From NCBI GenBank assembly GCA_041746135.1, contig JBGTHQ010000030.1, forward strand, positions 62,001-126,000: a stretch of DNA of 64,000 bases, in the 5' to 3' direction. This stretch comes from Alg239-R122 sp041746135. GTDB taxonomy: Bacteria > Pseudomonadota > Alphaproteobacteria > Sphingomonadales > Sphingomonadaceae. This document shows, one piece after another, positions 26,949 to 36,697 of this stretch (its first letter is position 1; every line of letters begins with the position of its first letter). The notes beneath the pieces were generated by a model. That model saw nothing but the letters and a program-made list of their open reading frames with translations, was not told the DNA's origin and searched no databases. The translations under genes were made by a program, and so were the position numbers.

Positions 26949-27926
26949 ATGACCTATCGCCAGCCGCCCGAATGGGCTCCGCATGAATTTGTCTGGATCG
27001 GCTTTCCCCATTCGGCGGAGGAATGGCCGGACCAGATCAAGGCTGCGCAGCAAGAAATCGCGGCTTTTGCAAATGCGGTGCAAGATAGCGGTGAACCAGT
27101 ACGGCTGGTCTGCCGTAATCCGGCCAATGCGGAGACGGCGCGCGGCCTGACCGATGCGGACGTGCAGATTGATATCCGCCGCTATGGCGATATCTGGCTG
27201 CGCGACACCGGTCCTTTGATCGTGCAGGATGATGCGGGCCGGATCGAGGCGCGGCTGTTCGGTTTCAATGGCTGGGGCGACAAGTATGAGATGGACGGTG
27301 ACCGCGACATTGGTGCCATCCTTGCAAACGATGCTCGGGTGACCGCGCGCCAGTCCGGCTGGATTCTGGAAGGCGGCGCGATCGATGTTGATGGCACAGG
27401 ACTGGCTGTTACCACCGTGCAATGCCTGCGCAACCCCAATCGCAATCCCGGACTGGACAAAGCCGAAATCGAACGGCGCCTGCAAGACGATCTGGGGCTG
27501 GACCGCATATTGTGGCTCGGCGACGGGCTGCACGGCGACCATACTGACGGCCATGTCGATAATCTGGCGCGTTTTGTCGGACCGAACCTGCTGGCCCTGC
27601 CGGTGCCGAGCGGCGCCGACGATCCCAATGCCGCTGTCTATGCCGATGCCTTTGCTCGTGCTGAGCGGTTCGGCGTAGCGATCGCGCCCATCCCCTCGCC
27701 CGGACATATCGTGCGCGGCGGCGAAACCGTGCCCGCCAGCTATATGAATTTTTATATCGGCACCTATGCCGTGATCGTACCCGTTTATGGCACCGGCTAT
27801 GACGCGGACGCGCTCGATGCCATCGCCAGTCTGTTCCCGGATCGCAAAGTTATCGGCTTGCGCGCCGACGCGATCCTGACCGGTGGCGGCAGTTTCCATT
27901 GTGCCAGCCAGCAAATGCCCGCCTAA
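26949..27926 (+). CDS. aguA: Agmatine deiminase
   Basis: This is a 325-residue peptidylarginine-deiminase-fold enzyme. WLRDTGPL is the first catalytic motif (Asp), EGGAIDVDG the second, DGHVDNLARF contains the catalytic His, and GGGSFHCASQQMP at the C-terminus holds the nucleophilic Cys. It converts agmatine to N-carbamoylputrescine. The partner hydrolase is encoded at 31681-32541, four genes downstream on the same strand, giving a complete agmatine-to-putrescine route. The ATG follows a short AT-rich leader after the terminator. Confidence 0.92.
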   Translation: MTYRQPPEWAPHEFVWIGFPHSAEEWPDQIKAAQQEIAAFANAVQDSGEPVRLVCRNPANAETARGLTDADVQIDIRRYGDIWLRDTGPLIVQDDAGRIEARLFGFNGWGDKYEMDGDRDIGAILANDARVTARQSGWILEGGAIDVDGTGLAVTTVQCLRNPNRNPGLDKAEIERRLQDDLGLDRILWLGDGLHGDHTDGHVDNLARFVGPNLLALPVPSGADDPNAAVYADAFARAERFGVAIAPIPSPGHIVRGGETVPASYMNFYIGTYAVIVPVYGTGYDADALDAIASLFPDRKVIGLRADAILTGGGSFHCASQQMPA

Positions 27927-28012
27927 GGTAACGTCATTCGGGCGCAGGCCTTGCCCCTTGGCTCATGAGACCGTATCTGTGGTTCCACGGCGCAAAGGAG
28001 AGCCGGCTCGAT

Positions 28013-29542
28013 ATGGGTGAGACCGTCAATTGGGTGCTCAGCACCTTGGCCTATCTTTTCGTCTTCGTAGTCGGTGCCGGTCTGCTTGCCGTCGCCGTCA
28101 TGTTCGTGATCGATATCACCCAGACCAAGAACGCTATTCGTCATAACTATCCGGTGGTCGGCCGGTTCCGCAGCCTGTTCAGCAAGCTGGGCGAGTTTTT
28201 CCGGCAATATTTCTTTGCCATGGACCGCGAGGAAATGCCGTTCAACCGCGCCGAGCGCGACTGGGTCGAACATGCGTGCCAGGATGGCGGCAGCACGTCG
28301 GCATTCGGGTCTACCAAAAACCTGGAAATTGCCACCACCCCGATATTCATCAACGCCCCTTTTCCCACCATGCGCAAAGACAAAGCGGAGACGCAGGCGA
28401 TGACAATCGGGCCGCATGCCCGCCATCCCTATCACGCTCCGTCATTTTTCAACATTTCCGCGATGAGTTTCGGTTCGCTGTCCGCGCCCGCTATAACAGC
28501 ATTATCGCAAGGCGCGAAAATGGCGGGATGCTGGCTCAATACCGGTGAAGGCGGATTATCGCGACATCATCTGGTGGGCGGGTGCGACATCATTTTCCAG
28601 ATCGGCACCGCCAAATATGGCGTGCGCGACGCCGACGGCAATTTGTGCGATGACAAGCTGCGCGAAGTGGCCGCTCACAAGCAGGTGCGCATGTTCGAGA
28701 TCAAACTGTCGCAAGGCGCCAAGCCCGGTAAAGGCGGCATCCTGCCAGCGGGCAAGGTTACCGCCGAAATTGCTGAAGTGCGCGGTATTCCCGAAGGCGA
28801 GGACAGCATTTCCCCCAACCGTTTTCCAGAAATCGGCACTATCTCGGAACTGCTCGACTTTATCGCGCATGTACGCGAGGTGACCGGCAAACCCACGGGC
28901 GTCAAGGCGGTGTTGGGGTCGACCGAGTGGATCGAAGAGCTATGTGCAGCCATTCGCGAACGCGGCATGGAAAGCGCACCCGATTTCTTCACACTCGACA
29001 GCGGCGATGGCGGCACTGGTGCCGCGCCAATGCCGCTGATGGACAATGTCGGCATGCTGATCGAGGAAAGTCTGCCCGAACTGTCCGACATATTTCATAA
29101 ATACGGTCTACGCGACCGTATCAGGATTATCGCCGCGGGCAAGCGCATCACGCCGGCCGATGTCGCGTGGGCGATTTGCGCGGGCGCAGACTTCATCAAT
29201 TCGGCACGGGGATTCATGTTCTCGCTGGGATGTATCCAGGCAATGAAATGCAACACCAACAATTGTCCCACGGGCGTCACCACGCACGATCCGAAATTAC
29301 AGGACGGGCTCGACCCGCAGGATAAAAAGGTGCGGGTGATGCATTACCAGCAGAATCTGGTGCATGAAGTCGAGGTGATTGCACATAGTTGCGGCGTTTC
29401 GGAACCCCGCCAGCTCCGCCGCAAGCATATCCGAATCGTTCAGGATGACGGACGTTCCGTTCCAATGGACAAACTTTACCCGCGCCCCGGCGTCTTGCCG
29501 CAATATCAAGAGACTCCCCAAACCGAACGCCGTGCGGTATAG
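28013..29542 (+). CDS. FMN-binding glutamate-synthase-family membrane protein
   Basis: The protein is about 509 residues from the ATG at 28013, where AAGGAG lies upstream; an ATG at 27965 would add 16 residues. An N-terminal hydrophobic helix (LSTLAYLFVFVVGAGLLAVAVMF) anchors it in the membrane. The rest is the alpha-helix/beta-barrel FMN domain of glutamate synthase: SFGSLSAPAITALSQGAKMAG, ILPAGKVTAEIAEVRG, FFTLDSGDGGTGAAP, and the 3Fe-4S-type CIQAMKCNTNNCPTGVTT. The glutaminase domain of GltB is missing. Such stand-alone proteins are common, but their substrate is not settled. Confidence 0.85.
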   Translation: MGETVNWVLSTLAYLFVFVVGAGLLAVAVMFVIDITQTKNAIRHNYPVVGRFRSLFSKLGEFFRQYFFAMDREEMPFNRAERDWVEHACQDGGSTSAFGSTKNLEIATTPIFINAPFPTMRKDKAETQAMTIGPHARHPYHAPSFFNISAMSFGSLSAPAITALSQGAKMAGCWLNTGEGGLSRHHLVGGCDIIFQIGTAKYGVRDADGNLCDDKLREVAAHKQVRMFEIKLSQGAKPGKGGILPAGKVTAEIAEVRGIPEGEDSISPNRFPEIGTISELLDFIAHVREVTGKPTGVKAVLGSTEWIEELCAAIRERGMESAPDFFTLDSGDGGTGAAPMPLMDNVGMLIEESLPELSDIFHKYGLRDRIRIIAAGKRITPADVAWAICAGADFINSARGFMFSLGCIQAMKCNTNNCPTGVTTHDPKLQDGLDPQDKKVRVMHYQQNLVHEVEVIAHSCGVSEPRQLRRKHIRIVQDDGRSVPMDKLYPRPGVLPQYQETPQTERRAV

Positions 29543-29578
29543 CCGCGACATAACCACATATAGAGGATGATTACCCCC

Positions 29579-30448
29579 ATGAAGAAAACGATGATGATGC
29601 TCGCGGCAACCGCCCTGATAGGTACCGGTGCGCATGCCCAGGACAAGACGCAAATGGACCATAGCAAGATGGACCATGCCAAAATGGACCATAATGCCAA
29701 AATGCTGTCAATGGTGCTGGCCGATCCGCGCCGCGCCGACGACATGGCACGCGATCAGTATCGCCATCCTGCCGAAACGCTCGCGTTCTTCGGTGTTACA
29801 CCGGAAATGACCGTGGCTGAATATGCGCCCGCCGGCGGCTGGTACAGCAAGATTCTTGCGCCCTATGTCGCGGAGAAAGGCAAGTTTATCGGCCTGCAAT
29901 TCGCGCCAGATCCGCTGCCATTTGGCGATGACGCCAAGGAACGCATCCGCGGTTTCGGCACCAAGTTCCCCGGCGAAGTGGCCGAATGGACCGGTATGCC
30001 TGCCGCGACATTTGCGGCCTATACATCCGACACCATACCCGACGATGTAAAGGGCACCGCCGATATCGTCATTATCCCGCGCATGATGCACAATCTGATG
30101 CGCTGGAACGTCGCCGATAACGAGATCAAGTCGATTCGCAGCCTGCTGAAAGATGGCGGCATGGTCGGCATTATCCAGCACCGTGCCAAGGACGGCGCGC
30201 CATTCAGCTATGCCGACGGTAATAAAGGGTATTTGCGCACCGATACGGTGGTGAATTTCATGGAGGCGCATGGCTTTGAACTGGTCGGGTCGAGCGAAGT
30301 CAATGCCAACCCGAATGACACCGCCGATTATCCCGATGGCGTATGGACGCTGCCGCCCGCCTATGCGCTGAAAGACACGGACAAGGCAAAATATGAAGCG
30401 ATCGGCGAGAGCGACCGTATGACTTTGTTGTTCAAAAAGCTGCCTTAG
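29579..30448 (+). CDS. Exported SAM-dependent methyltransferase-like protein with Met-Asp-His repeats
   Basis: The protein has 289 residues. A signal peptide (MKKTMMMLAATALIGTGAHA) is followed by a repeat, QMDHSKMDHAKMDHNAKM at about residues 25-42, that looks like a metal-binding stretch. The C-terminal domain resembles the COG4798 methyltransferases, with VAEYAPAGGWYSKILAPYV as the SAM-binding loop variant and a following DIVIIPRMMHNLMRW block. A secreted methyltransferase is unusual because SAM is cytosolic; the enzymatic role is therefore uncertain. The ATG at 29579 is preferred since an ATG at 29567 abuts its own ribosome site. Confidence 0.8.
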   Translation: MKKTMMMLAATALIGTGAHAQDKTQMDHSKMDHAKMDHNAKMLSMVLADPRRADDMARDQYRHPAETLAFFGVTPEMTVAEYAPAGGWYSKILAPYVAEKGKFIGLQFAPDPLPFGDDAKERIRGFGTKFPGEVAEWTGMPAATFAAYTSDTIPDDVKGTADIVIIPRMMHNLMRWNVADNEIKSIRSLLKDGGMVGIIQHRAKDGAPFSYADGNKGYLRTDTVVNFMEAHGFELVGSSEVNANPNDTADYPDGVWTLPPAYALKDTDKAKYEAIGESDRMTLLFKKLP

Positions 30449-30506
30449 CTTCTCATCCACCCGTAATTTATGGTATAGTAGTACATGACACGCTGTTCTA
30501 TGACGG

Positions 30507-30524
30507 CTCCTGGTAAAACAGGAG
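30507..30524 (+). promoter_or_regulatory. Hairpin sequestering the ribosome-binding site of the SIMPL gene
   Basis: CTCCTG (30507-30512) and CAGGAG (30519-30524) form a 6-bp stem with loop GTAAAA. The AGGAG Shine-Dalgarno is the 3' arm and the ATG follows at 30531. It could lower or tune translation initiation. Confidence 0.5.
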
Positions 30525-30530
30525 AACGTC

Positions 30531-31262
30531 ATGAACAGGTCATTTGCGCTATTGTCGATCGCACTGGCTTTGGGCCTTACGGGGTGTTCGAATTCGGAAC
30601 GTCTGGTCGAACGCGGCGAAACTCTGCTGAGTATCAGCGCCACCGGCAAGGCCGAAAGCCAGCCCGATCAGGCGCGCTTTTCCGCCGGGATCAGCACGAT
30701 CCGCGGCGACGCGGTCGAAGCCAATAAAGCCAATGCCGACGCGATGGACAAGGTCGTCGCGGCACTGGCCGCGCAGGGCGTCGACAAAAAGGATATCCAG
30801 ACGCAAACCGTATCGGTGCGGCGGATCGACTATGGCTCAAACAAGGGCAAGTTCGAGGCCAACAACCAGGTCAGTGTCCGCGTGCGCAAAGTCGATACCG
30901 TGGGCGCGGTCATTGGTGCGGTCACCGCGGCGGGCGCCAACGTGCTGAACGGTCCGCAGCTGACGCAGGCCGACCCTGAAGCCGCCAAGCTGTCGGCCTA
31001 TGGAGCGGCCTACAAGGCTGCGCGCGCCAAGGCCGAAGCCTATGCAAACGCTGCGGACATGACAATCGCTCGCGTCATCACCATTACCGACCAGGAACGC
31101 GGCGGCGGCGATTATCCCTATCCGGTTGATGCCGTGGCTTACGAAATGGCCGAACAGGCGGGACCGCCGCCTGTTGTGAGCCCGCAAAGCCCGCCTGTCT
31201 ATGGCGGTACCAATACCGATACGGTCACCGTCACTGTGCAATTCGCGCTCGAATCCAAATAA
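30531..31262 (+). CDS. SIMPL-domain lipoprotein
   Basis: This is a 243-residue protein with a lipobox (LALGLTGCSN), so likely lipid-anchored in the cell envelope. The SIMPL (DUF541) domain fills most of it: LLSISATGKAESQPDQARFSAGI near the start, and ARAKAEAYANAADMTIARVITITDQERGGG as the conserved C-terminal part. The C-terminus ends in a TVTVTVQFALESK beta strand. Family members are periplasmic proteins with oxidative-stress or membrane links, but no established activity. The unusual hairpin over its ribosome site is noted separately. Confidence 0.88.
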   Translation: MNRSFALLSIALALGLTGCSNSERLVERGETLLSISATGKAESQPDQARFSAGISTIRGDAVEANKANADAMDKVVAALAAQGVDKKDIQTQTVSVRRIDYGSNKGKFEANNQVSVRVRKVDTVGAVIGAVTAAGANVLNGPQLTQADPEAAKLSAYGAAYKAARAKAEAYANAADMTIARVITITDQERGGGDYPYPVDAVAYEMAEQAGPPPVVSPQSPPVYGGTNTDTVTVTVQFALESK

Positions 31263-31324
31263 GCCACCGCGTAGCGCCCCGGATCTGTGTTTCGCGTAAT
31301 GACAGGCGGCGTGTTTGGCGCTAA

Positions 31325-31680
31325 ATGCACCACATGTTGGAATTCACCATTCGCGCCGCTTTGTCGGGCCTCATCATTGCCGCCATCGCCCTGATTGCGC
31401 GGCGCTATCCTGCTGCGGGCGCGCTGATCGCCTCGCTCCCGCTCATCTCGATCCTGGCAATGCTGTGGCTGTGGCACGACACGTCTGACAAGACGCTGCT
31501 CGCCGACCATGCCGAGGCGACGTTTTTCTACGTCATTCCCTCGCTGCCGATGTTCCTGCTGATCCCCGTAATGCTGCGGCGCGGCTATGAATTTCCCGCC
31601 GCGCTCGGATCGGGCATCGCGTTGACGCTCGTTCTATATCTTGTCACCATCATTATCGCCGCGCGGTTTGGAGTGCGTTT

Positions 31681-31684
<4 letters not shown>
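31325..31684 (+). CDS. DUF3147 small membrane protein
   Basis: This is a 119-residue protein with three or four hydrophobic helices (about 9-27, 33-50, 65-83 and 95-114). The N-terminal LEFTIRAALSGLIIAAIALIARRYP and LIASLPLISILAMLWLWHDT are DUF3147 signatures as I recall them. The start may be the ATG at 31325 or the one at 31334. Its stop overlaps the next ATG by 4 nt (ATGA), so it is translationally coupled to the amidase gene. Function unknown. Confidence 0.75.
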
Positions 31685-32541
<857 letters not shown>

Positions 32542-32704
32542 CCGCAAACGGTTTCTTAACCTGTCCATCCACCTTGTGCGATAATGGGGCACCGCGAACG
32601 CCCGCATTGACTCAAACCCCCTATTAATAAAAAGTTAACCACAGCAGACGGGCCAGATCCGGCGCCGCGCTGTACAGATTAACGGATGAAGGACAGGCGC
32701 GGTC

Positions 32705-33451
32705 ATGATAGGATTTTTCACACGAGAATTGCGGCGGGCGGTACTGGCTTTGATGTGCGCTGCCGGCGCGCTGTTCGCCTTTACGCTCACCCCGCACCCG
32801 GCCGATGCGCAGAGCCGCGCCGAAAGCGCAGATACTTCCAAATCGCAACAACGGGACGCCCTCCCCACCATCGAACGACAGGGCCGTTTCATTGTCGAGG
32901 CAACCCCGCTACCCGCTCGCCCCGCCAATGTGCAGAACATTGCGGCGCAGATAACGGGTGCAGCGAATCCGCTTTCCGCTCCCGCCGGGTTTGACGTCGT
33001 CCGCCCAGTGCTGCTCGAGCAGCCACTGGCTTTTGGGTATTATTTCTGGGACGAGCGCGCGCTCAAGGCCAGCGGGCGCAGTGGCCCGATCCGGGTTGTC
33101 GTCGATCTCGATGCCGAACAGCTATACGTCTACCGCTCCGGGATGGAAATCGCCCGCACCCGGATTACGCGCGGATGGGCCGAGCACCAGACGCCCACCG
33201 GCGTTTTTCCGATTCTGGAAAAGGATAAGGATCATTACAGCAGCACTTATGACGACGCGCCCATGCCATTCAACCTGCGCCTGACCTGGCCCGGCGTGGC
33301 CATTCATGGCGCCGATGTCGACAATGTATCGGGCACTCATGGCTGTATCGGCGTACCGCTGGAATTTGCCGAAATGCTGTTTGCCAACACCCGGCTTGGC
33401 GACACGGTGCTGATCACCGACCGCTGGCGCCCGGATATTTACGGAGTGTAA
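32705..33451 (+). CDS. L,D-transpeptidase (YkuD domain), exported
   Basis: This is a 248-residue protein with an N-terminal membrane or signal helix (about residues 11-30, ending in a DAQ region). The YkuD catalytic block is HGADVDNVSGTHGCIGVPLEFA, giving HG...THGC with the nucleophilic Cys; the Arg that often follows is Gly here. A DLDAEQLYVYRSG segment and GWAEHQTPTGVFPIL are the preceding family strands. It should make 3-3 peptidoglycan or protein crosslinks in the periplasm. It is a single gene with 160-210 nt gaps on both sides in which I see nothing definite. Confidence 0.88.
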   Translation: MIGFFTRELRRAVLALMCAAGALFAFTLTPHPADAQSRAESADTSKSQQRDALPTIERQGRFIVEATPLPARPANVQNIAAQITGAANPLSAPAGFDVVRPVLLEQPLAFGYYFWDERALKASGRSGPIRVVVDLDAEQLYVYRSGMEIARTRITRGWAEHQTPTGVFPILEKDKDHYSSTYDDAPMPFNLRLTWPGVAIHGADVDNVSGTHGCIGVPLEFAEMLFANTRLGDTVLITDRWRPDIYGV

Positions 33452-33663
33452 GGCTGTATAGATGCTTTGCATACCAAACGGTTCCGTGCACAATACACGT
33501 GCGACGCGCTTATATTCCGCCGAAAAGAATGGACGTTTGTTGAACAGCGTTTTTGGAAATCTGCACCGCCCCGAACAGCGCGCAATTTCGCACCATTTCG
33601 CTGCCGGATAACGCACAGATGATGGGACTGGAGCGCAGCATGGCTTTGCGATAGGGCAGCACC

Positions 33664-34194
33664 ATGACCCACGCATTGCCCCATCGCTACCTGATCGCGC
33701 TCGGATCGAACCAGCGGCATGTGCGTCATGGCGGGCCGTACAAGGTAATCGCGGCAGCCGTGCGGACTCTGCAGGCGCATGGCTGTGCAATCGAAGCGGT
33801 CTCACCGACGATCGCCAGCGCGCCGATCGGGCCCTCGCAGCGCCGCTATGCCAACGCCGCGGCGGTCATTGCCGCCGGGCACGAACCCGAAGCGTTGCTG
33901 GATCTGCTCAAGACGATCGAGCGTACGTTCGGCATACGCCGCGGACAAAGATGGAGCCAGCGCGTGCTCGACATCGATATCATCCTGTGGAGCGGCGGAA
34001 ATTGGCACAGCGGCGGCCAATATCCGCTCGCGATACCGCACCCCGCGTACCGCACGCGCGATTTCGTACTCTCCCCCGCAGCGATCATTGCGGGTCCCTG
34101 GCGCGATCCGCAAACCGGCCTGACGATCCGCCAGCAACATTTTCGCCATACCGCACGGCATATTGGTGTACGCGGAAGAAAAAGCGCGGAATGA
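33664..34194 (+). CDS. folK: 6-hydroxymethyl-dihydropterin pyrophosphokinase
   Basis: This is a 176-residue HPPK. The N-terminal LIALGSNQRH is the family entry, NAAAVIAA the middle strand, and the double Asp that binds Mg-ATP is in QRVLDIDIILWSG, followed by the IPHPAYRTRDFVLSP block. It pyrophosphorylates 6-hydroxymethyl-7,8-dihydropterin for folate synthesis. It is unlinked here to folP or folB. The gene lies 92 nt before the tRNA-Lys gene that marks the island boundary. Confidence 0.93.
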   Translation: MTHALPHRYLIALGSNQRHVRHGGPYKVIAAAVRTLQAHGCAIEAVSPTIASAPIGPSQRRYANAAAVIAAGHEPEALLDLLKTIERTFGIRRGQRWSQRVLDIDIILWSGGNWHSGGQYPLAIPHPAYRTRDFVLSPAAIIAGPWRDPQTGLTIRQQHFRHTARHIGVRGRKSAE

Positions 34195-34285
34195 TAACCA
34201 AAAGCGCACTTAAACGCGATCCGGTGTTGACCAATTCCGCGCATCCCCTTAAGTGCACCTTTCCAAGTGCATCGACGTGCGCGAA

Positions 34286-34361
34286 GGGCCCTTAGCTCAG
34301 TCGGTAGAGCAACTGACTTTTAATCAGTAGGTCGCTGGTTCGAACCCAGCAGGGCTCACCA
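34286..34361 (+). tRNA. tRNA-Lys (anticodon TTT)
   Basis: The 76-nt gene folds as a full cloverleaf: acceptor GGGCCCT pairs with AGGGCTC (one G-U), the T arm is GCTGG-TTCGAAC-CCAGC, and the anticodon loop CTTTTAA reads TTT. CCA is encoded at 34359-34361. Its last 46 nt are repeated at 48470-48515, so it is the integration target of the neighbouring element and remains intact. Confidence 0.96.
34316..34361 (+). repeat. attL: 3' part of tRNA-Lys
   Basis: These 46 bp from ACTTTTAATCAG to CACCA are identical to 48470-48515. The match stops just outside on both sides: left flanks differ (TG versus CA) and right flanks AAA versus TGA. It forms the tRNA-side end of the element. Confidence 0.93.
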
Positions 34362-34472
34362 AAATTATGATTTGTTTACAAAGTCATATTTTTGCGTTGC
34401 ATTGGAACCATAGTTGGTCATTGTGATGAACACCGACAAGACACCGAACGACCAGCCCTTCTTCAGCTATTG

Positions 34473-34498
34473 ATGCGAAATTCACAGTTTTTTCGCAT
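34473..34498. promoter_or_regulatory. Inverted repeat upstream of the GHKL-nuclease gene
   Basis: ATGCGAAA (34473-34480) and TTTCGCAT (34491-34498) form a perfect 8-bp inverted repeat with a 10-nt spacer, 82 nt before the chosen ATG. It could be an operator for controlled expression of the restriction-like pair. The rest of 34362-34579 shows no gene I trust. Confidence 0.4.
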
Positions 34499-34579
34499 TC
34501 TGAAGGTTATGGTTCCTCGCCCAATTCGCAGTTGAGTAAGTTGATTTCTCTCAATAAGAGAAAATTAAAGGGGAAGAAA

Positions 34580-36697
34580 ATGTCGACCAATCCATATGTG
34601 ATGACCATATCTCGGATGACTGTCGATAAGTTGGGCGTGAAACTCTATGATCGTGTCTCTGCGGTGATCGCAGAACTCGTTGCCAATAGCTACGACGCTG
34701 ATGCAACAGAAGTGATTATCGAGGCGCCCATGGGAGCTTACCTTGCAACTGTCAGAGGTGATGCGGGCTATAAAGTAATAGTCCGAGACAACGGCACTGG
34801 AATGGAGCCTGACGTAGTTAATCCATATTATTTGAAGGTCGGCGGTGAACGTCGAAAAGATCCAAAGCGCGGTAATGTAAGCGAAAAGTTCAAGCGAAGA
34901 GTTATGGGCAGAAAAGGGGTTGGTAAACTTGCCCCCTTTGGCATTTGCAATACCATTGAAGTATTAACTGCTGGAGGCGACATCGTCGACGGGTTTGACG
35001 TTCAGGGCAAACCAGCGAAAGGATACAGAGCGGCTCATTTCATAATGAAGCGCTCTGATATTATGGCTGATCAGGATGAAGATTATCACCCTGAAATTGG
35101 AGCTTATGATCGTTGTGTATTTCCAGAGTCAGGCACCACACTAACGTTGAGTGAATTTATCCGACGAATGGTGCCTGAAACGACTACATTTTCGCGGCAA
35201 CTTTCCCAGAGGTTTGGAGTTACGGCAAAAGATTGGGCAATTAAACTCATCGACACAGAAAAAGCACCTGGCACGCCAGAACGCGAACTCACGGTTGGGG
35301 CGTTCAATGTCGATACTATGGACAATACTAAAGTCACGTTTGTAGGACCAGCTACTGAGGCCACCAGCGCCGTCGAAATGTCTAATTGGAAAGTACTGGG
35401 TCCTGACGGAAAAGAACTGCCATCTTTTATGGCGGGCTTTGTTCATTCCGATGGAAAATTCTATCCAATCACAGGCTGGGTTGCGTACGCGAAGGAATCG
35501 TATCGTGATGAACTGATGGCTGGCGTAAGAATTTATTGCAGGGGAAAAATTGCGGCACAAACACCTCTATTCAACCTTCGTTCGGGATTTACAGGGGAAT
35601 ATCAGGTCAGAAGCTATCTGGTGGGGGAATTGGAGGTCGACTGGCTCGATGAAGGGGAAGACCTGATCCAAACTGACCGTCGCGATATTCTTTGGTCGGA
35701 TGATCTAGGCCAGAAATTTGAAGAATGGGGTCAAAATGTTGTCAAGCTTCTTGGTACGCTGTCACGGGAACCGCTCAAGCAGCGCGTGACAGCAGACTTC
35801 ATGAAAGCCGGCAACGTTGTTGCACGTATTCAAGAGCAGTTCCCAGGAAAAGAATGGCAACCCATCCGTGAAACCACCATGCGCATCGCCAAGATGATGG
35901 GTGAGCGTTTGCGCCAAGGTGAAATTGAAGATCAGGAACATGTTGATTCCTTAGTTCAACTGAGCTTGATGCTTGGCCCTCATGTGACATTGGATGATAC
36001 GTTGAGGGAAGCGGCAGAAGAAGGTGAAGGAGCCGTTGGCGTCTTGGCATCGATCTTAAGGACGGCTCGCGTAGCGGAGCTCTCGTCTTATGGGATGATC
36101 GCAGAGAAGCGAGTGCAGGTCATTGAAAAAATCATTGGTCTGAAGGATAATCCAAAAAAGCTTGAGCAGGCCCTGCAAGATTCAATCGAGGAAGCTCCTT
36201 GGCTGATCAATCCTCAATGGTCACCAATCACCTCAAACCAATCGTTGACAACGCTCAAGCTCGAGTTTGAAAAATACTTTAAAAAAGAGACAGGCAAAGA
36301 CATCCACCTAAACAGCTTTGACTCAAGCTCTAAGCGGCCTGATTTTGTGTTATCAAGCCAAGATTTTGGTCTACAGATAATTGAGATCAAACGAGCGGGT
36401 CATACAATTAAGAATGATGAGTGGGACCGAATACAAGTTTACATCGACACAATGGACAAATTCCTGAAACTGGCAGGTCATGAAGAATTCCGAGCTATTT
36501 TTAAACGCTTCTTTGTGACGCTAGTTTGTGACGGGATTGGATTGACCGGTGCACAGAATAAGGCGTTTGAAGGCTATCGCAATGAGCGCGTAGTCGAGCA
36601 CATCACCTGGACGGCGTTCCTTAGAAGAACGCAGCACATGCACCAAGATTTCCTAAATGAAGCGCTCCGCCAAAAGAAATTAGCTTTAAAAACATGA
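34580..36697 (+). CDS. GHKL (MutL/MORC-like) ATPase fused to a PD-(D/E)XK nuclease-like domain
   Basis: This is a 705-residue protein. The N-terminal GHKL ATPase shows the N-box AELVANSYDADA (residues 31-42), the G1 box VRDNGTGM (about 68-75) and the G2 box GRKGVGKLAPFG (about 110-121). The C-terminal part has RPDFVLSSQDFGLQIIEIKR: Asp588, Glu602 and Lys604 form a PD-(D/E)XK active-site pattern. Similar GHKL ATPases linked to DNA methylases were described as predicted restriction systems. Its stop overlaps the next gene, a cytosine methyltransferase, by 4 nt. The ATG at 34580 has AGGGGAAG upstream. It is AT-richer than the flanks, as expected for cargo. Confidence 0.8.
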   Translation: MSTNPYVMTISRMTVDKLGVKLYDRVSAVIAELVANSYDADATEVIIEAPMGAYLATVRGDAGYKVIVRDNGTGMEPDVVNPYYLKVGGERRKDPKRGNVSEKFKRRVMGRKGVGKLAPFGICNTIEVLTAGGDIVDGFDVQGKPAKGYRAAHFIMKRSDIMADQDEDYHPEIGAYDRCVFPESGTTLTLSEFIRRMVPETTTFSRQLSQRFGVTAKDWAIKLIDTEKAPGTPERELTVGAFNVDTMDNTKVTFVGPATEATSAVEMSNWKVLGPDGKELPSFMAGFVHSDGKFYPITGWVAYAKESYRDELMAGVRIYCRGKIAAQTPLFNLRSGFTGEYQVRSYLVGELEVDWLDEGEDLIQTDRRDILWSDDLGQKFEEWGQNVVKLLGTLSREPLKQRVTADFMKAGNVVARIQEQFPGKEWQPIRETTMRIAKMMGERLRQGEIEDQEHVDSLVQLSLMLGPHVTLDDTLREAAEEGEGAVGVLASILRTARVAELSSYGMIAEKRVQVIEKIIGLKDNPKKLEQALQDSIEEAPWLINPQWSPITSNQSLTTLKLEFEKYFKKETGKDIHLNSFDSSSKRPDFVLSSQDFGLQIIEIKRAGHTIKNDEWDRIQVYIDTMDKFLKLAGHEEFRAIFKRFFVTLVCDGIGLTGAQNKAFEGYRNERVVEHITWTAFLRRTQHMHQDFLNEALRQKKLALKT

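Noticed and set aside
34424..34471. 15-codon ORF (MNTDKTPNDQPFFSY) before the GHKL-nuclease gene
   Set aside because: It has a start and stop but no clear ribosome site or similarity; it may be a leader peptide but cannot be supported.
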